A DNA stretch of 64,000 bases from Peptococcaceae bacterium BICA1-7 (GCA_000802095.1 JUEB01000026.1:637042-701041); one strand, 5' to 3'. Positions 26,352-34,495 are shown, numbered from the stretch's first letter. The notes: generated by a model not told the origin, from the letters alone. Numbers and translations are program-made.

Positions 26352-26382
26352 AAAACGACAGTAAAAATATTGTCGTTTTTTG
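26352..26382 (+). terminator. Hairpin with T-run, possible terminator or attenuator
   Basis: Stem AAAACGACA (26352-26360) / TGTCGTTTT (26371-26379) plus TTT. It lies in a gap with no plus-strand gene upstream, so it may end an unannotated RNA; the minus strand also has TTTTATTA after the stem. Confidence 0.55.
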
Positions 26383-26494
26383 CGAACGGCATTATATCCA
26401 GCTATACGGGGATAATGGCGGGTATTAACCTGTCCTGTCCTCCGGTCAGACCCTGCATTTTACGGTTGGCCAGCCCTCTTCCGGGAGACTATCC

Positions 26495-26549
26495 GTCAGC
26501 TATCAGTAGTCTGCAGATGAAATTTTTTTCTAGATGGCTGATAGCTGAC
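26495..26549. repeat. 12-bp perfect inverted repeat
   Basis: GTCAGCTATCAG (26495-26506) and CTGATAGCTGAC (26538-26549) around a 31-nt spacer containing a T-run. Could be a relic of a small mobile element or a protein-binding site. Confidence 0.5.
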
Positions 26550-26555
26550 AGCTAA

Positions 26556-26590
26556 AAAAAACGCGGGCTGCATAAAGCATCCCGCATATC
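26556..26590 (-). terminator. Terminator of the cbiM-cbiN operon
   Basis: On the minus strand ATGCGGG ... CCCGC stem (26562-26586) followed by GTTTTTTTTAG. About 10 nt past the stop of the cbiN-like gene. Confidence 0.8.
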
Positions 26591-26598
26591 TGTATTTT

Positions 26599-26892
26599 TT
26601 AGCTTAATGATCTATCCTTCTTTTTTAACAGCCTGGCCAGCCCGTACATGGCCGCAAAGGTCAGGGCCGTGCCGGCTACCCCGGCCATAGCAGTAGCCAC
26701 CGCTTCGTTTTCGATGCCGGGAAATGCATAGTCAGGAACCGGTGACTCCATCACCTGGCTGCCCTCACCTTTTTCAATAAAGCCCAGGTCGGTGGCCACT
26801 CTCTCCAGCCCGTCGGGAGCGGCTGACGCGAAGGGGGAAAGCAGGGCTGCGACAATAATGGCGGCCAGGAGAACTTTATAAAAGGGTTTCAT
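26599..26892 (-). CDS. CbiN/PDGLE-type subunit of a cobalt/nickel ECF transporter
   Basis: 97 residues. An N-terminal hydrophobic segment (YKVLLAAIIVAALLSPFASA), then PDGLERVATDLGF, the PDGLE motif typical of NikN/CbiN-like small subunits, an extracytoplasmic loop, and a second hydrophobic segment (ATAMAGVAGTALTFAAMYGLARLL). It supports metal loading of the CbiM/NikM substrate-binding protein. It overlaps the end of cbiM by 4 nt. The CbiQ and CbiO subunits that complete an ECF transporter are not adjacent. Confidence 0.8.
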   Translation of the reverse strand: MKPFYKVLLAAIIVAALLSPFASAAPDGLERVATDLGFIEKGEGSQVMESPVPDYAFPGIENEAVATAMAGVAGTALTFAAMYGLARLLKKKDRSLS

Positions 26893-27551
26893 GAGCGGCT
26901 CACCCCCTCTCCGGCGCCCTTACCGCCTGCAAAGCCTATCTTATCCATAAAGTTTACCACCGCCACGGTGATAAGCCCCTCACCAATCCCAATGAGAGCG
27001 TGAACTCCCAGCATGCCCTTTAAAATAAAGCTCAGGCTGACCTGGTGCACGCTGTGGGAAAGCCCCAGCTCCAGCGAGGCCAGCAGGGCAGACGCCATTA
27101 CCGAAAACCATGCGGTCACAAAAACTGAAACGTTTCGCCCCATAGGGCCGGGCAGTAATCTGGACAGCAGGCTGTAGAGCAGGTAGGCTGTCAGCACACC
27201 GATCACCGCCATGTTGAACATGTTGGCCCCCAGCGCAGTAATCCCTCCGTCGCCAAAGAAAAGCATCTGTATGGCCAGCACAGTTGAAATGACTATGCAG
27301 GCGCTCCACGGGCCCAGCATTATGGCAGCCAGGGCGGCCCCCAGAAGATGTCCTGAGGCCACTCCGGCAATAACCGGGAAGTTCACCATCTGGGCGGCAA
27401 ATATAAATGCCGCCATAACCCCCAGCCGTGGCACCTGCCTTTCGCTGAGCTCCTCCCTGGACTTTTTGATGCTGTAGCCTATCGCCCCCGCGCTGAGCAG
27501 ATAGGCAGGCGCCCATGTCTGGGCATTGAGAAAACCGTCAGGTATATGCAT
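26889..27551 (-). CDS. cbiM: CbiM/NikM-type substrate-specific subunit of a cobalt/nickel transporter
   Basis: ATG 27551 gives the family N-terminus MHIPDGFLN, whose Met1-His2 amino group and side chain bind the metal; the longer in-frame start at 27617 would bury it and is rejected. AAAAGGAGGAAT lies upstream. About 220 residues, six to seven hydrophobic segments, with HLLGAALAAIMLGPW (~80-94) and GDGGITALGANMFNMAVIG (~110-128), which match the family. Imports Co(II) or Ni(II) for cobalamin or nickel enzymes. Follows the zinc-uptake operon but is separated from it by a terminator. Confidence 0.92.
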   Translation of the reverse strand: MHIPDGFLNAQTWAPAYLLSAGAIGYSIKKSREELSERQVPRLGVMAAFIFAAQMVNFPVIAGVASGHLLGAALAAIMLGPWSACIVISTVLAIQMLFFGDGGITALGANMFNMAVIGVLTAYLLYSLLSRLLPGPMGRNVSVFVTAWFSVMASALLASLELGLSHSVHQVSLSFILKGMLGVHALIGIGEGLITVAVVNFMDKIGFAGGKGAGEGVSRS

Positions 27552-27604
27552 ACTAAGGCTATTCCTCCTTTTACTATGTAGTACTACGATTCTTCCATTG
27601 GCCA

Positions 27605-27657
27605 ACAAAAAAACCATGAAGCTGGAAACCGTTTCTACGGTCCAATACCTTCATGGT
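27605..27657 (-). terminator. Terminator of the znu operon
   Basis: CCATGAAG (27614-27621) / CTTCATGG (27649-27656) stem with an inner ACCG-TTTCT-CGGT pairing; on the minus strand followed by TTTTTTTG. It lies between znuB and cbiM. It overlaps the leader of cbiM, so some read-through control is possible. Confidence 0.8.
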
Positions 27658-27753
27658 ATTATGGCGGTTTTTTTATTTACCCCTGTTTAGTTCTACCCGA
27701 CCGGCTCCGACCGGTCATTATCAGCTTTACTTTAACACATAAGGGGAGTGGTT

Positions 27754-28584
27754 TCAAGAGGAAATTGTTTGCCCCGTACTGGAGGAGGCCCTCAGTGCCC
27801 CGTACAGCATGGACAGGGCAAGTATCACCACTGCTGTCATGATGACCACCCCGCCCGGGGCCAGGTTGAAATAAAAGGAGGCAAAAAGTCCCGACACCAC
27901 AGCCAGCTCACCCGCCGCCACCGAAAGAAAAAGGGCGCCCCTGAAGCTCCCGGCCAGCTTTAGCGCTGCTGCCACGGGTAGTATCATCAGCGAGGAAACC
28001 AGTAAAATACCAACTATCTTAATGGATACGGCTATGGTAAGGGCGGTCATGGCTGTAAAGCCAACAGAAATATACTTTACCGGCAGACCGGCCACGGCAG
28101 CCGCCTCCTCATCAAAGGTAATGGTAAACAGCTCCTTGAAAAAAAGCTTTACCAGCACCAGTATAACTGCCACCGCCCCGGAGATGATCAGCACATCGGA
28201 GCCGTTAACCGTTACTATGCTGCCAAAAAGGTAGCTCATAAAGTTGGCGTTAAGACCCTTGCCCAGCCCCAGCATTATTGCCCCCCCGGCGGCGCCGGTG
28301 GAGAGTATTATGGCTATGGCCAGCTCTGGATAGGTTTTATACCTCATTCTTATGGCCTCTATTAAAAAGGCTCCGGACAATGAGAAAATCGAGGCGGTAA
28401 GCACAGGCTGTGTTCCCAGTAAGAGCCCCGCCGCAACACCCGAGAGACACACATGAGATAAGGAATCTGCAATCAGGGAAAGCCTCTTAAGGGTTACAAA
28501 CAGCCCCACCACCGGGCAGACGACACCCACCAGCATTCCTGTTATAAAGGCGTTTCTCATGAATTCATAGTGGAATATTTCCAT
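27754..28584 (-). CDS. znuB: Zinc/manganese ABC transporter permease
   Basis: 276 residues, about eight membrane segments of the ABC-3 family: EFMRNAFITGMLVGVVCPVVGLFVTLKRLSLIADSLSHVCLSG at the N-terminus, and KIVGILLVSSLMILPVAAALKLAGSFR (~177-203), the conserved loop that contacts the ATPase. Last gene of zur-znuA-znuC-znuB, 14 nt after znuC. Confidence 0.93.
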   Translation of the reverse strand: MEIFHYEFMRNAFITGMLVGVVCPVVGLFVTLKRLSLIADSLSHVCLSGVAAGLLLGTQPVLTASIFSLSGAFLIEAIRMRYKTYPELAIAIILSTGAAGGAIMLGLGKGLNANFMSYLFGSIVTVNGSDVLIISGAVAVILVLVKLFFKELFTITFDEEAAAVAGLPVKYISVGFTAMTALTIAVSIKIVGILLVSSLMILPVAAALKLAGSFRGALFLSVAAGELAVVSGLFASFYFNLAPGGVVIMTAVVILALSMLYGALRASSSTGQTISS

Positions 28585-28598
28585 TTATACCTCCCTAT

Positions 28599-29351
28599 TT
28601 AAAAGCGGCTGTCTGAATATACCGGGAAAAGGCCCCCGCAGTTATCTGTGACAATGCTGCCCGGCGTGGTACTCCAGCTATTGCAGGTACAAAGCTGCAA
28701 ATTAAGGCAGACCTGGCGGGTACAAAACCCCGCCACCCCCTCTATGTCATGGGATACTATAACCAGTGTCATATTCATTTCCCTGTTTAAGCTTTTCAGC
28801 AAGGAGTATAGTTTTTTCTTGGTGAACTTATCGACACCCACCGTAGGCTCATCCATAATCAAAAGGTCAGGATCCGCAGCCAGTGCCCTGGCTATCATGA
28901 CCCTCTGCTGCTGCCCCCCGGAAAGCCGTGTAATGAGCGTATTTTTATAGCTGCTCATCTCCACTGTCTCCAGTGCCCTTTCAGCAGCCTGGTAATCATC
29001 AGGACCATATCCCCTGAACAGTCCTATGCGGGCCGCGCGCCCCGAAAGGGCCACCTCCAGCACCGAGGCAGGGAAGGCCTGATTAAACTGGGCAGCCTTT
29101 TGCGAAACATACCCCAGCCTCTGTCTCCATTTCCCACTGGAAACACCCATTCCAAAAATTTTAATCTCCCCGTCCTGGGGGTGCAGCCTTCCCAGCAGAA
29201 GGTTGATAAGCGTGGTCTTGCCGGCCCCGTTGGGCCCTGTTATCCCCACTGCCTCTCCGCTCATAATGGTCAGGCTGACTTCTTTTAAAACAGGGTGGCA
29301 CCCGTATGTAAAAGACAGATTATTTATTTCTACCGCCGGAAAGCTGTTCAT
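28599..29351 (-). CDS. znuC: Zinc ABC transporter ATP-binding protein
   Basis: 250 residues. Walker A GPNGAGKTT (~38-46), Q-loop YVSQKAAQFNQAFP, signature LSGGQQQRVMIARAL (~143-157), Walker B LLIMDEPTVGVD (~165-176), switch His in IVSHDIEG. The C-terminal tail is odd: after GFCTRQVCLN it runs LQLCTCNSWSTTPG and on to a Cys-Gly-Gly, giving five cysteines in about 35 residues where homologs have a short phosphate/glycine-type tail. Between znuA (4 nt) and znuB (14 nt). Confidence 0.93.
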   Translation of the reverse strand: MNSFPAVEINNLSFTYGCHPVLKEVSLTIMSGEAVGITGPNGAGKTTLINLLLGRLHPQDGEIKIFGMGVSSGKWRQRLGYVSQKAAQFNQAFPASVLEVALSGRAARIGLFRGYGPDDYQAAERALETVEMSSYKNTLITRLSGGQQQRVMIARALAADPDLLIMDEPTVGVDKFTKKKLYSLLKSLNREMNMTLVIVSHDIEGVAGFCTRQVCLNLQLCTCNSWSTTPGSIVTDNCGGLFPVYSDSRF

Positions 29352-29355
29352 TTTT

Positions 29356-30345
29356 TTATCTGACCTCGCAAGCTATTTTTAAATTACCCAGGTTTTCCTC
29401 CATTATGGAAAGGTAGCTCTTGCCTTCGGCTATCTCTTTTTCAGACAGGCCGCCAATGGGGTTGAGCACCATAGTTCTTACTCCTGCCTCCCTGGCAATG
29501 GCCTCAGATACCGCGGGACTTATCAAAGTTTCAGAAAAAATATATTTAATCCGGTACTCTCTGACCAGGCCCACTATTTCAGCCATTCTGGCCGGACTGG
29601 GCTCAGCATCGGCTGACAGCTCCCGTATTGAAAGCTGCTCCAGTCCATAACGGTGTGCCATATAGCCGAAGGCATCATGGGAAACAACAAAGCGCTTTTG
29701 CCCGGCCCCGGCCAGGGCGGCCCTGTAGCGTCCATCCAGATCCTCCAGGCTGGCCCTGTATTTTTGGGCGTTTGCCGTGTAGTAATCCTTTCCGGCCGGG
29801 TCGGCCTGGACCAGCCCCTCCAGAATATTGTCCACCATTATACCGGCATTTGCCGGGTCCAGCCAGATATGAGGGTCGACAGCACCGTGATCGTGATCCT
29901 CTTCCTGATCAACACCGCTGTCCTCCACCTCTTCGCCTGGGCTTCCATCATGGCTGTCGCCGCCGCCCTCCAGCAGTTGCGCCCCTTTACTGGCGTCCAC
30001 CACCGTAAGCTTGCTGCGGTCAGTATTTCTCAGCACGCTTTCGACCCATGGCTCCAGACCGGCTCCACAGTAGGCAAACAGCCTGGCTTCACTAACTCTG
30101 ATCAAGTCTCCGGGGTTTGGCTCCCAGTGGTGGGGCTCCGCTCCGGGAGGAAGAAGGTTATATACCTCCACCCTGTCTCCCCCTATGTTCCTGGCAAAGT
30201 CATAGACAGGGAAAATGGTGGTGACCAATTTTATTTTCTCACTGCCGGGATCCTCTCTCCCAGTGCTGCGCCTGTCCCCGGAACAGCCGCTCACCAATAT
30301 AAAGGCTGTTAAAATAAACAGCAGCAACCTTAAAGTTTTTATCAA
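29356..30345 (-). CDS. znuA: Zinc ABC transporter substrate-binding lipoprotein
   Basis: 329 residues from TTG 30345 behind GGGAGGTTAAAT. Lipoprotein signal with lipobox VSGC (~17-20). The fold has metal-ligand histidines: PPGAEPHHWEPNPGD (~68), DPHIWLDP (~159), FVVSHDAFGYMAHRYG (~222) and a late Glu/Asp region. Between the first two is an acidic and His-rich loop (~123-157, DEEDHDHG-like), as in zinc-specific ZnuA proteins. Captures Zn(II) outside the membrane for ZnuBC. Confidence 0.94.
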   Translation of the reverse strand: MIKTLRLLLFILTAFILVSGCSGDRRSTGREDPGSEKIKLVTTIFPVYDFARNIGGDRVEVYNLLPPGAEPHHWEPNPGDLIRVSEARLFAYCGAGLEPWVESVLRNTDRSKLTVVDASKGAQLLEGGGDSHDGSPGEEVEDSGVDQEEDHDHGAVDPHIWLDPANAGIMVDNILEGLVQADPAGKDYYTANAQKYRASLEDLDGRYRAALAGAGQKRFVVSHDAFGYMAHRYGLEQLSIRELSADAEPSPARMAEIVGLVREYRIKYIFSETLISPAVSEAIAREAGVRTMVLNPIGGLSEKEIAEGKSYLSIMEENLGNLKIACEVR

Positions 30346-30346
30346 T

Positions 30347-30796
30347 TTATTTAACCTCCCGCTTTGAGCCGGTACAGCTTGAGCAGTACCCGTACAACTC
30401 GAAGCTGTGCCTTTCCACAGTAAACTTTTTATCTCTTAAAAGACTGCTGTCAAGAAACTTCAGAGGGCAAAAATCCAGCTCCTCAGACATTCCGCACCTG
30501 ATGCAGATAAGATGGTGATGGTGACTGTTTTCACCGGCCAGCTCATAGCGGCACTTGCCGTCTTCAAAATTCAAAGCCTCAATAATACCAAGCTCTCTCA
30601 TAGTGTTAAGATTACGATAGACGGTATCAAGACTTACATTGGGGAATTTGTTTTTTATCTCCTGGTGGATTTCTTCCGCACTGTAATGTTTACCCCCGGA
30701 ACCAAAGCAATTTATAATTTCCTGCCGCTGGGGAGTAATTCTGTAACCTCCTTTTTTTAACCGCTCCACCAGACAAACACTGCTCAAAAGCTTCAC
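30347..30796 (-). CDS. zur: Fur-family zinc regulator (Zur-type)
   Basis: 149 residues: winged-helix N-terminus (YRITPQRQEIINCF ... DTVYRNLNTMRELGIIEAL) and metal-binding C-terminus with a four-His run plus HLICIRCG and GYCSSC, two C-x2-C pairs forming the structural zinc site. Genomic linkage to znuACB favours Zur over Fur or PerR; that is inference. Start is GTG 30796 or TTG 30787; the latter is better spaced from GGGGGGTG. First gene of the operon, 1 nt before znuA, so autoregulation with zinc uptake is expected. Confidence 0.88.
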   Translation of the reverse strand: MKLLSSVCLVERLKKGGYRITPQRQEIINCFGSGGKHYSAEEIHQEIKNKFPNVSLDTVYRNLNTMRELGIIEALNFEDGKCRYELAGENSHHHHLICIRCGMSEELDFCPLKFLDSSLLRDKKFTVERHSFELYGYCSSCTGSKREVK

Positions 30797-30810
30797 CCCC
30801 CATACCTCTG

Positions 30811-30866
30811 ACTAATAAGAATTATTCCTATCTAAATATTATTACTATATAATCAAAATATGTCAA
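30811..30866 (-). promoter_or_regulatory. Promoter and Fur/Zur-like operator of the zur-znu operon
   Basis: On the minus strand: TTGACA (30866-30861), 17-nt spacer, AATAAT (30843-30838). Overlapping the start point is an AATAA-type palindrome, GGAATAATTCTTATTAG (30829-30813), similar to Fur-family boxes. A repressor there would block the promoter. Confidence 0.65.
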
Positions 30867-30958
30867 TCAGTTTAAGTATATTTTCTGCGGGACTCTTTAT
30901 AATAAAAAAGCATATGGTGAATGCCCTTCTTGAATGCCATCAGAGGAAGCTTTTTTGA

Positions 30959-31012
30959 AACGCTCTTAACGGAAAGTGGAAAACAAAGGAGAACTATACT
31001 TTCCTAAGCGTT
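30959..31012. other. Imperfect palindrome in the zur / RHH gap
   Basis: AACGCT ... GGAAAGT paired with ACTTTCC ... AGCGTT across a ~20-nt loop holding AAAGGAG. No gene belongs to it. It lies beside the bidirectional terminator at 31018. The remaining 30797-30958 gap holds only the zur promoter. Confidence 0.4.
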
Positions 31013-31017
31013 ATAAG

Positions 31018-31054
31018 AAAAAAGGCCGGTACCATCTTTTTACCGGCCTTTTAC
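31018..31054. terminator. Bidirectional intrinsic terminator
   Basis: AAAGGCCGGTA (31021-31031) / TACCGGCCTTT (31041-31051), with A- and T-runs. Ends the minus-strand SPFH/RHH unit; the stem overlaps its stop codon. Confidence 0.85.
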
Positions 31055-31251
31055 TTTTCTTTTTTCTCATTTCTGTCACTGCTGCCGGAGCTCCCTTTAT
31101 CGGCGGGCAGCCGCCCCGCCTTCCGGGCGGCCTCTCTGAGCAGAAACTCAATATGACCGTTTGTGCTGCGCAGCTCATCGGCAGCCCATTTTTCCAGCAC
31201 ACCGTATAGCCCGGGATCAATTCTCAGGGGAAAATTTTTCCTGGCAGTCAT
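31051..31251 (-). CDS. Ribbon-helix-helix (Arc-like) small protein
   Basis: 66 residues. ATG 31251 (fourth codon of the longer frame). The core [42 protein letters not shown] fits the strand-helix-helix pattern of Arc/MetJ-type DNA-binding proteins (hydrophobic-polar strand FPLRID, then two helices), followed by a charged Lys/Asp/Glu tail. It starts 13 nt before the stop of the SPFH gene in the operon sense, so they overlap slightly. Arc-like proteins behind SPFH genes are seen in other bacteria as I recall; whether it regulates the operon is inference. Confidence 0.7.
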   Translation of the reverse strand: MTARKNFPLRIDPGLYGVLEKWAADELRSTNGHIEFLLREAARKAGRLPADKGSSGSSDRNEKKEK

Positions 31252-31264
31252 AGGAACCACCAGC

Positions 31265-32107
31265 CTAGTATAGCGATCCGGTGTTGATTACCGGCTGGGC
31301 TGCCCGTTCGGAGACTATGGCCACCATCAGATTGTTGATCATGGCCACCTTGCGCTCCTGATCAAGCTCAACTATGCCTTCCTCCTCCAACTTGGCGATA
31401 GCCATCTGGGCCATCCCCACCGCTCCCTCCACAATCTTTGACCGGGCGGCAACAATGGCCGAGGCCTGCTGTCGCTGGAGCATGGCGCTGGCTATCTCGG
31501 TGGCATAGGCCAGGTGAGTCAGGCGGGCCTCGATTACCTCCACGCCTGCTGCCGAAAGTCTGACCTGCAGCTCCCTGGCCAGCTCCGCCGCCACCTCCTC
31601 GGCATTTCCCCGGAGGGAGTAGCCTGTCTCCTCAAAGGTATCGTAGGGGTATTTGGTAGCAACATGGCGCAGGGCGGTCTCACTCTGTATTTCCACGAAG
31701 CCCTCATAGTTATCCACGTCAAAGAGGGCCTTGGCCGAGTCCACCACCTTGAAAACAACCACCGCGGCAATCTCCACAGGGTTTCCCTCCACATCATTAA
31801 CCTTCAGCCTGGCGCTGTTGAAGTTACGCACCCTTAAGGACACCTTTTTGCGGGCCGTCAGGGGGGCGGTCATCCACAGGCCGCTTTCCAGAATACTCCC
31901 CATGTAGCGCCCAAAGAAGGTAACAGCTGCAGCCTGATTGGGCTGCACCACGGTAATGCCGCTGAAGATAAGCACCACAGCAGTAACGGCTATCACTCCG
32001 AATGCTTCACTACCCCCCATAAACAGAATTACCGAGCCCGCTGTCAGACCCAGAGCCGCCAAAACCGCCAGAAAACCGTTTACTTTAAAGGCTTTTTGTT
32101 CAATCAT
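31265..32107 (-). CDS. SPFH/band 7 membrane-scaffold protein
   Basis: 280 residues from ATG 32107 (GGGAGGGTC upstream; the in-frame start at 32149 lacks a site). Two N-terminal hydrophobic segments ([39 protein letters not shown]), then the band-7 domain (~55-240) with the [21 protein letters not shown] start, [23 protein letters not shown] and [31 protein letters not shown]. The last segment is a helical oligomerisation region. Such proteins build membrane microdomains. Forms a unit with the RHH gene; divergent from lepB. Confidence 0.88.
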   Translation of the reverse strand: MIEQKAFKVNGFLAVLAALGLTAGSVILFMGGSEAFGVIAVTAVVLIFSGITVVQPNQAAAVTFFGRYMGSILESGLWMTAPLTARKKVSLRVRNFNSARLKVNDVEGNPVEIAAVVVFKVVDSAKALFDVDNYEGFVEIQSETALRHVATKYPYDTFEETGYSLRGNAEEVAAELARELQVRLSAAGVEVIEARLTHLAYATEIASAMLQRQQASAIVAARSKIVEGAVGMAQMAIAKLEEEGIVELDQERKVAMINNLMVAIVSERAAQPVINTGSLY

Positions 32108-32267
32108 TGCTGACCCTCCCATATTGTTTTGATATATATATGATATCACATTGATATAGATAATTCAATAGCTGCAGCGATTAGCTTTTTACTGATCTGT
32201 AAACTATAACCGGGCTTGACTGCCTGCCTGAATTGTTCTAACATTAATTATCCGGAGGTGTATTTTT

Positions 32268-32786
32268 ATGACAGCAGCCAGAAAGCTCCTGGACTGGATT
32301 ATAGTATTGGTTATGGCGGTAGGGTTCTCCCTGGTGTTCCGCATATATGTGGCCGAGGGCAGGTGGATTCCCTCCGAGTCCATGGTTCCCACCCTTCAGG
32401 TGGGGGACCGGCTCATAGTAGAAAAGGTTACCCCCAGGCTTACCGGGATTCAAAGGGGGGACATAATTGTGTTCAGGCCTCCCGCCTCTATCTCCCAGAA
32501 GGATGATTTGATTAAAAGGGTTATAGGGCTCCCCGGGGATACCCTCTCCATAAAGAAAGGGATTGTCTATATCAACGGCGAGGCGCTGAGCGAGCCCTAT
32601 GAGGCCGAAAAGCCGTTTGCCGACTTTAAGCCCTACAAGGTCCCGGAAAAAAGCTACTTTGTTATGGGGGACAACAGGAATGACAGCTACGACAGCAGAT
32701 TCTGGGGGCCGGTGCCGGAGGATCAGATAATAGGTAAAGCCCTGGTGCGCTATTTTCCTGTTGACAGTATGCATATGTTCAATTGA
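32268..32786 (+). CDS. lepB: Signal peptidase I
   Basis: 172 residues, one N-terminal membrane segment (~8-27). Catalytic Ser38 in IPSESMVPTL and Lys83 in IKRVIGLPGD, with box D/E motifs IKKGIVYINGE and YFVMGDNRNDSYDSRFWGPV. Cuts signal peptides from exported proteins on the outer side of the membrane. ATG 32268 has GGAGGTG upstream. A related 3' repeat begins 5 nt after the stop. Confidence 0.95.
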   Translation: MTAARKLLDWIIVLVMAVGFSLVFRIYVAEGRWIPSESMVPTLQVGDRLIVEKVTPRLTGIQRGDIIVFRPPASISQKDDLIKRVIGLPGDTLSIKKGIVYINGEALSEPYEAEKPFADFKPYKVPEKSYFVMGDNRNDSYDSRFWGPVPEDQIIGKALVRYFPVDSMHMFN

Positions 32787-32790
32787 GATC

Positions 32791-32889
32791 CGCCTTGCAG
32801 GCGGTCCCGTCTTCCAGACGGCGGGGAGACAGGAGACTGCTTAGAGGTAATACCTCTGGTCGGGAGACAGGAGACAGAATAGACGGGCG
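32791..32889 (+). repeat. 3' repeat behind lepB (matches 49001-49105)
   Basis: Contains hairpins (CGCCTTGCAGGCG; CCGTCTTCCAGACGG), then GGAGACTGCTTAGAGGTAAT, CCTCTGGTCGG and ACAGGAGACAGAATAG. The region after the deacetylase gene has the same blocks in the same order. Both copies begin within 5-10 nt of the stop codon of a plus-strand gene for a surface/export protein. Confidence 0.75.
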
Positions 32890-32915
32890 TCCAATTTTGA
32901 GTTAGAAGTCGGATT

Positions 32916-32953
32916 AAAAAAGGACCGGCAACCGCACTGCCGGTCCTTTTTTC
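32916..32953. terminator. Bidirectional intrinsic terminator
   Basis: AAAAAAGGACCGGCA (32916-32930) / TGCCGGTCCTTTTTT (32938-32952) with a 7-nt loop. Serves lepB and possibly the convergent gene at 33049. Confidence 0.9.
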
Positions 32954-33048
32954 ACATGACCACAGGGGACAGAGAAGGTTTTATATATACCGCAAAAACT
33001 GCCAAAGTCAACTCCCGTCTCCTGTCTCCTATCTCCTATCCCCTGTCC

Positions 33049-33396
33049 TCAATTATCCATCTGAACCGCCACTGCTGTCCTGTACCCGGCCTCCGACGCC
33101 GCCTTTACAGACAGGGTGTCTTCCTTTTCACCCCAGGTCAGCCTTACATTAAGGCCCCGGGCAAGGTCCAGACCGCTTAAGTCCACCTTGGCCTGCCTCA
33201 TCCAGTCCTCGGTCAGATGAACAAAGATAAGCTCAAATTTATTATTTCTGACCAGCCTGAAGCGCGACTCTCCAATCAGCCTGTATAGTATGGGGGCCTC
33301 CCTGACATTTCCGTCCAGGGCAGGGCTGCCGCTTTCCACTGTAAACTCTGCCTCACCGGCAGCCTCCTCCTGAATAAGATCGCCTATATCAGACAA
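33049..33396 (-). CDS. Hypothetical protein, 115 residues
   Basis: TTG at 33396 is preferred over the ATG pair at 33417 because GGAGGAGGT lies 7 nt before it. The acidic N-terminus (SDIGDLIQEEAAGEAEFTVE) is followed by an alternating strand-like part (APILYRLIGESRFRLVRNNKFELIFVHLTEDW) and VRLTWGEKEDTLSVKAASEA. No known family recognised. Possibly a small beta-rich cytosolic protein. Adjacent terminator and repeats. Confidence 0.6.
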   Translation of the reverse strand: MSDIGDLIQEEAAGEAEFTVESGSPALDGNVREAPILYRLIGESRFRLVRNNKFELIFVHLTEDWMRQAKVDLSGLDLARGLNVRLTWGEKEDTLSVKAASEAGYRTAVAVQMDN

Positions 33397-33444
33397 TTCG
33401 CCAACCTCCTCCATCAAGACCTAAAGCGCCTATGCAGATTTTTT

Positions 33445-33624
33445 TAACCACAGAGGCCACAGAGATCACAGAGAAAATGCTAGCAAGTAATCCTATCCGG
33501 TCTGTAGCCGGAATTAAATAATTCGAGAAGTAATGCCAACTGTTCTCCAGAAATTTTAAAAAAATATTATTCAACATTAAGGCAGGCTAAAAAATCTCTG
33601 TGCCCTCTGTGTGCTCTGTGGTTT
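33445..33624 (+). repeat. MITE-like repeat, diverged copy C
   Basis: Starts AACCACAGAGGCCACAGAGA and ends with CTCTGTGTGCTCTGTGGTTT. The inside is clearly related to copies A/B near both ends (ATCACAGAGAA..TGCT; TTCAACATTAAGGCAGGCT) but diverged in the middle, so this is an older insertion. The rest of the 33397-33760 gap holds the short repeat at 33701. Confidence 0.75.
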
Positions 33625-33700
33625 AAATATGACTTACAAGGACGACCTGCACAAGGTTATTTTCATTCCTCTGTGGTGCCTTTTTATAAGGCATGCAAAT

Positions 33701-33733
33701 CTGAATTCTGACTCCTGACTCCTGTATTCCGAC
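33701..33733. repeat. CTGAATTCTG / GTATTCCGAC repeat, copy 3
   Basis: CTGAATTCTGACTCCTGACT then CCTGTATTCCGAC, just downstream of copy C of the MITE-like element. Confidence 0.65.
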
Positions 33734-33760
33734 GGTTAAGTAGTACCTGTGTGAGCAAAG

Positions 33761-34273
33761 TTACCCCAGCTTTTTGATTATCTCCCGGCAAAAATCCGGC
33801 AGATCGTCGGGGACTCTTGAGGTGATCAGGTTTCCGTCCACCACTACGGCCTGGTCTATAAACTCTGCCCCGGCATTAACCAGATCGTCTTTGATCATTG
33901 CGCAGGCGGTGGCCTTTTTGCCTTTAATTATTCCAGCCGACACCAGCACCCAGCCGGCATGGCAGATGGCGGCCACTACCCTGCCGCTGCTGTGCAGCTC
34001 GCGGACAATTCTCAGCATGCCCTGGTCAATCCTCATTTTGTCAGGGGCGTAGCCGCCCGGGATAATAACTGCCGCAAACTCCCCGGCATTTACCTGGTCC
34101 GAAGTCAGGTCAGCCTTTACAGGAACACCGAATTTACTGTTAAAAACAGCCTGTCTTCCGGTCCCCACCACCACCACCTCGTAGCCTTCCTCAATAAGAC
34201 GGTAGTAAGGAACCCAAAACTCCAGGTCATTATACATGTCTTCAGTAAATAGAGCTATCTTTCCTTTTGACAT
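33761..34273 (-). CDS. DJ-1/PfpI-family class I glutamine amidotransferase-like protein
   Basis: 170 residues from ATG 34273 (GGAGGG about 8 nt upstream). Starts KIALFTEDMYNDLEFWVPYYRL, has GTGRQAVFNSKFGVPVKAD, the PGGYAPDKMR block (~91) and the nucleophile elbow AAICHAGWVL (Cys ~118, His ~119), then GRVVAAI. Members include intracellular proteases, deglycases and chaperones; the precise activity is not certain. Glu (FTEDM) and Cys-His positions are typical of PfpI. Divergent from sbcD. Confidence 0.88.
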   Translation of the reverse strand: MSKGKIALFTEDMYNDLEFWVPYYRLIEEGYEVVVVGTGRQAVFNSKFGVPVKADLTSDQVNAGEFAAVIIPGGYAPDKMRIDQGMLRIVRELHSSGRVVAAICHAGWVLVSAGIIKGKKATACAMIKDDLVNAGAEFIDQAVVVDGNLITSRVPDDLPDFCREIIKKLG

Positions 34274-34495
34274 CCACTTCACCCTCCATTCATGTCTTTA
34301 ATGGTAATTTTTTCTCACGCCCTACTAAAATATACCACCTCCAGAGCCTCTTGGACAACCGGTTTTCCACCATCAGAACAGTCCATATGCCTGGAGGATA
34401 CTGCCGGGCCTGTATAGAAATGTATAATATAGAAAGAGATAAATTCTATCTTAGTATAAAGAGCAGTTATACTACGTCATACTGGAGGTTTATTG

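Larger units (their letters stand above)
26127..26598. other. Long non-coding gap with several hairpins
   Basis: About 470 nt with no supported gene. It contains a bidirectional hairpin (26352-26382), a 12-bp inverted repeat (26495-26549), the cbiMN terminator (26556-26590) and, at 26290-26350, a GC-rich folded-looking block with TACCG-AG-CGGTA and CGGG...CCCG pairs. I could not match the block to a known riboswitch. Confidence 0.5.

Noticed and set aside
27552..27760. Cobalamin or NiCo riboswitch ahead of cbiM
   Set aside because: The hairpin there is best read as the znu operon terminator; no B12-box or NiCo motif is visible.
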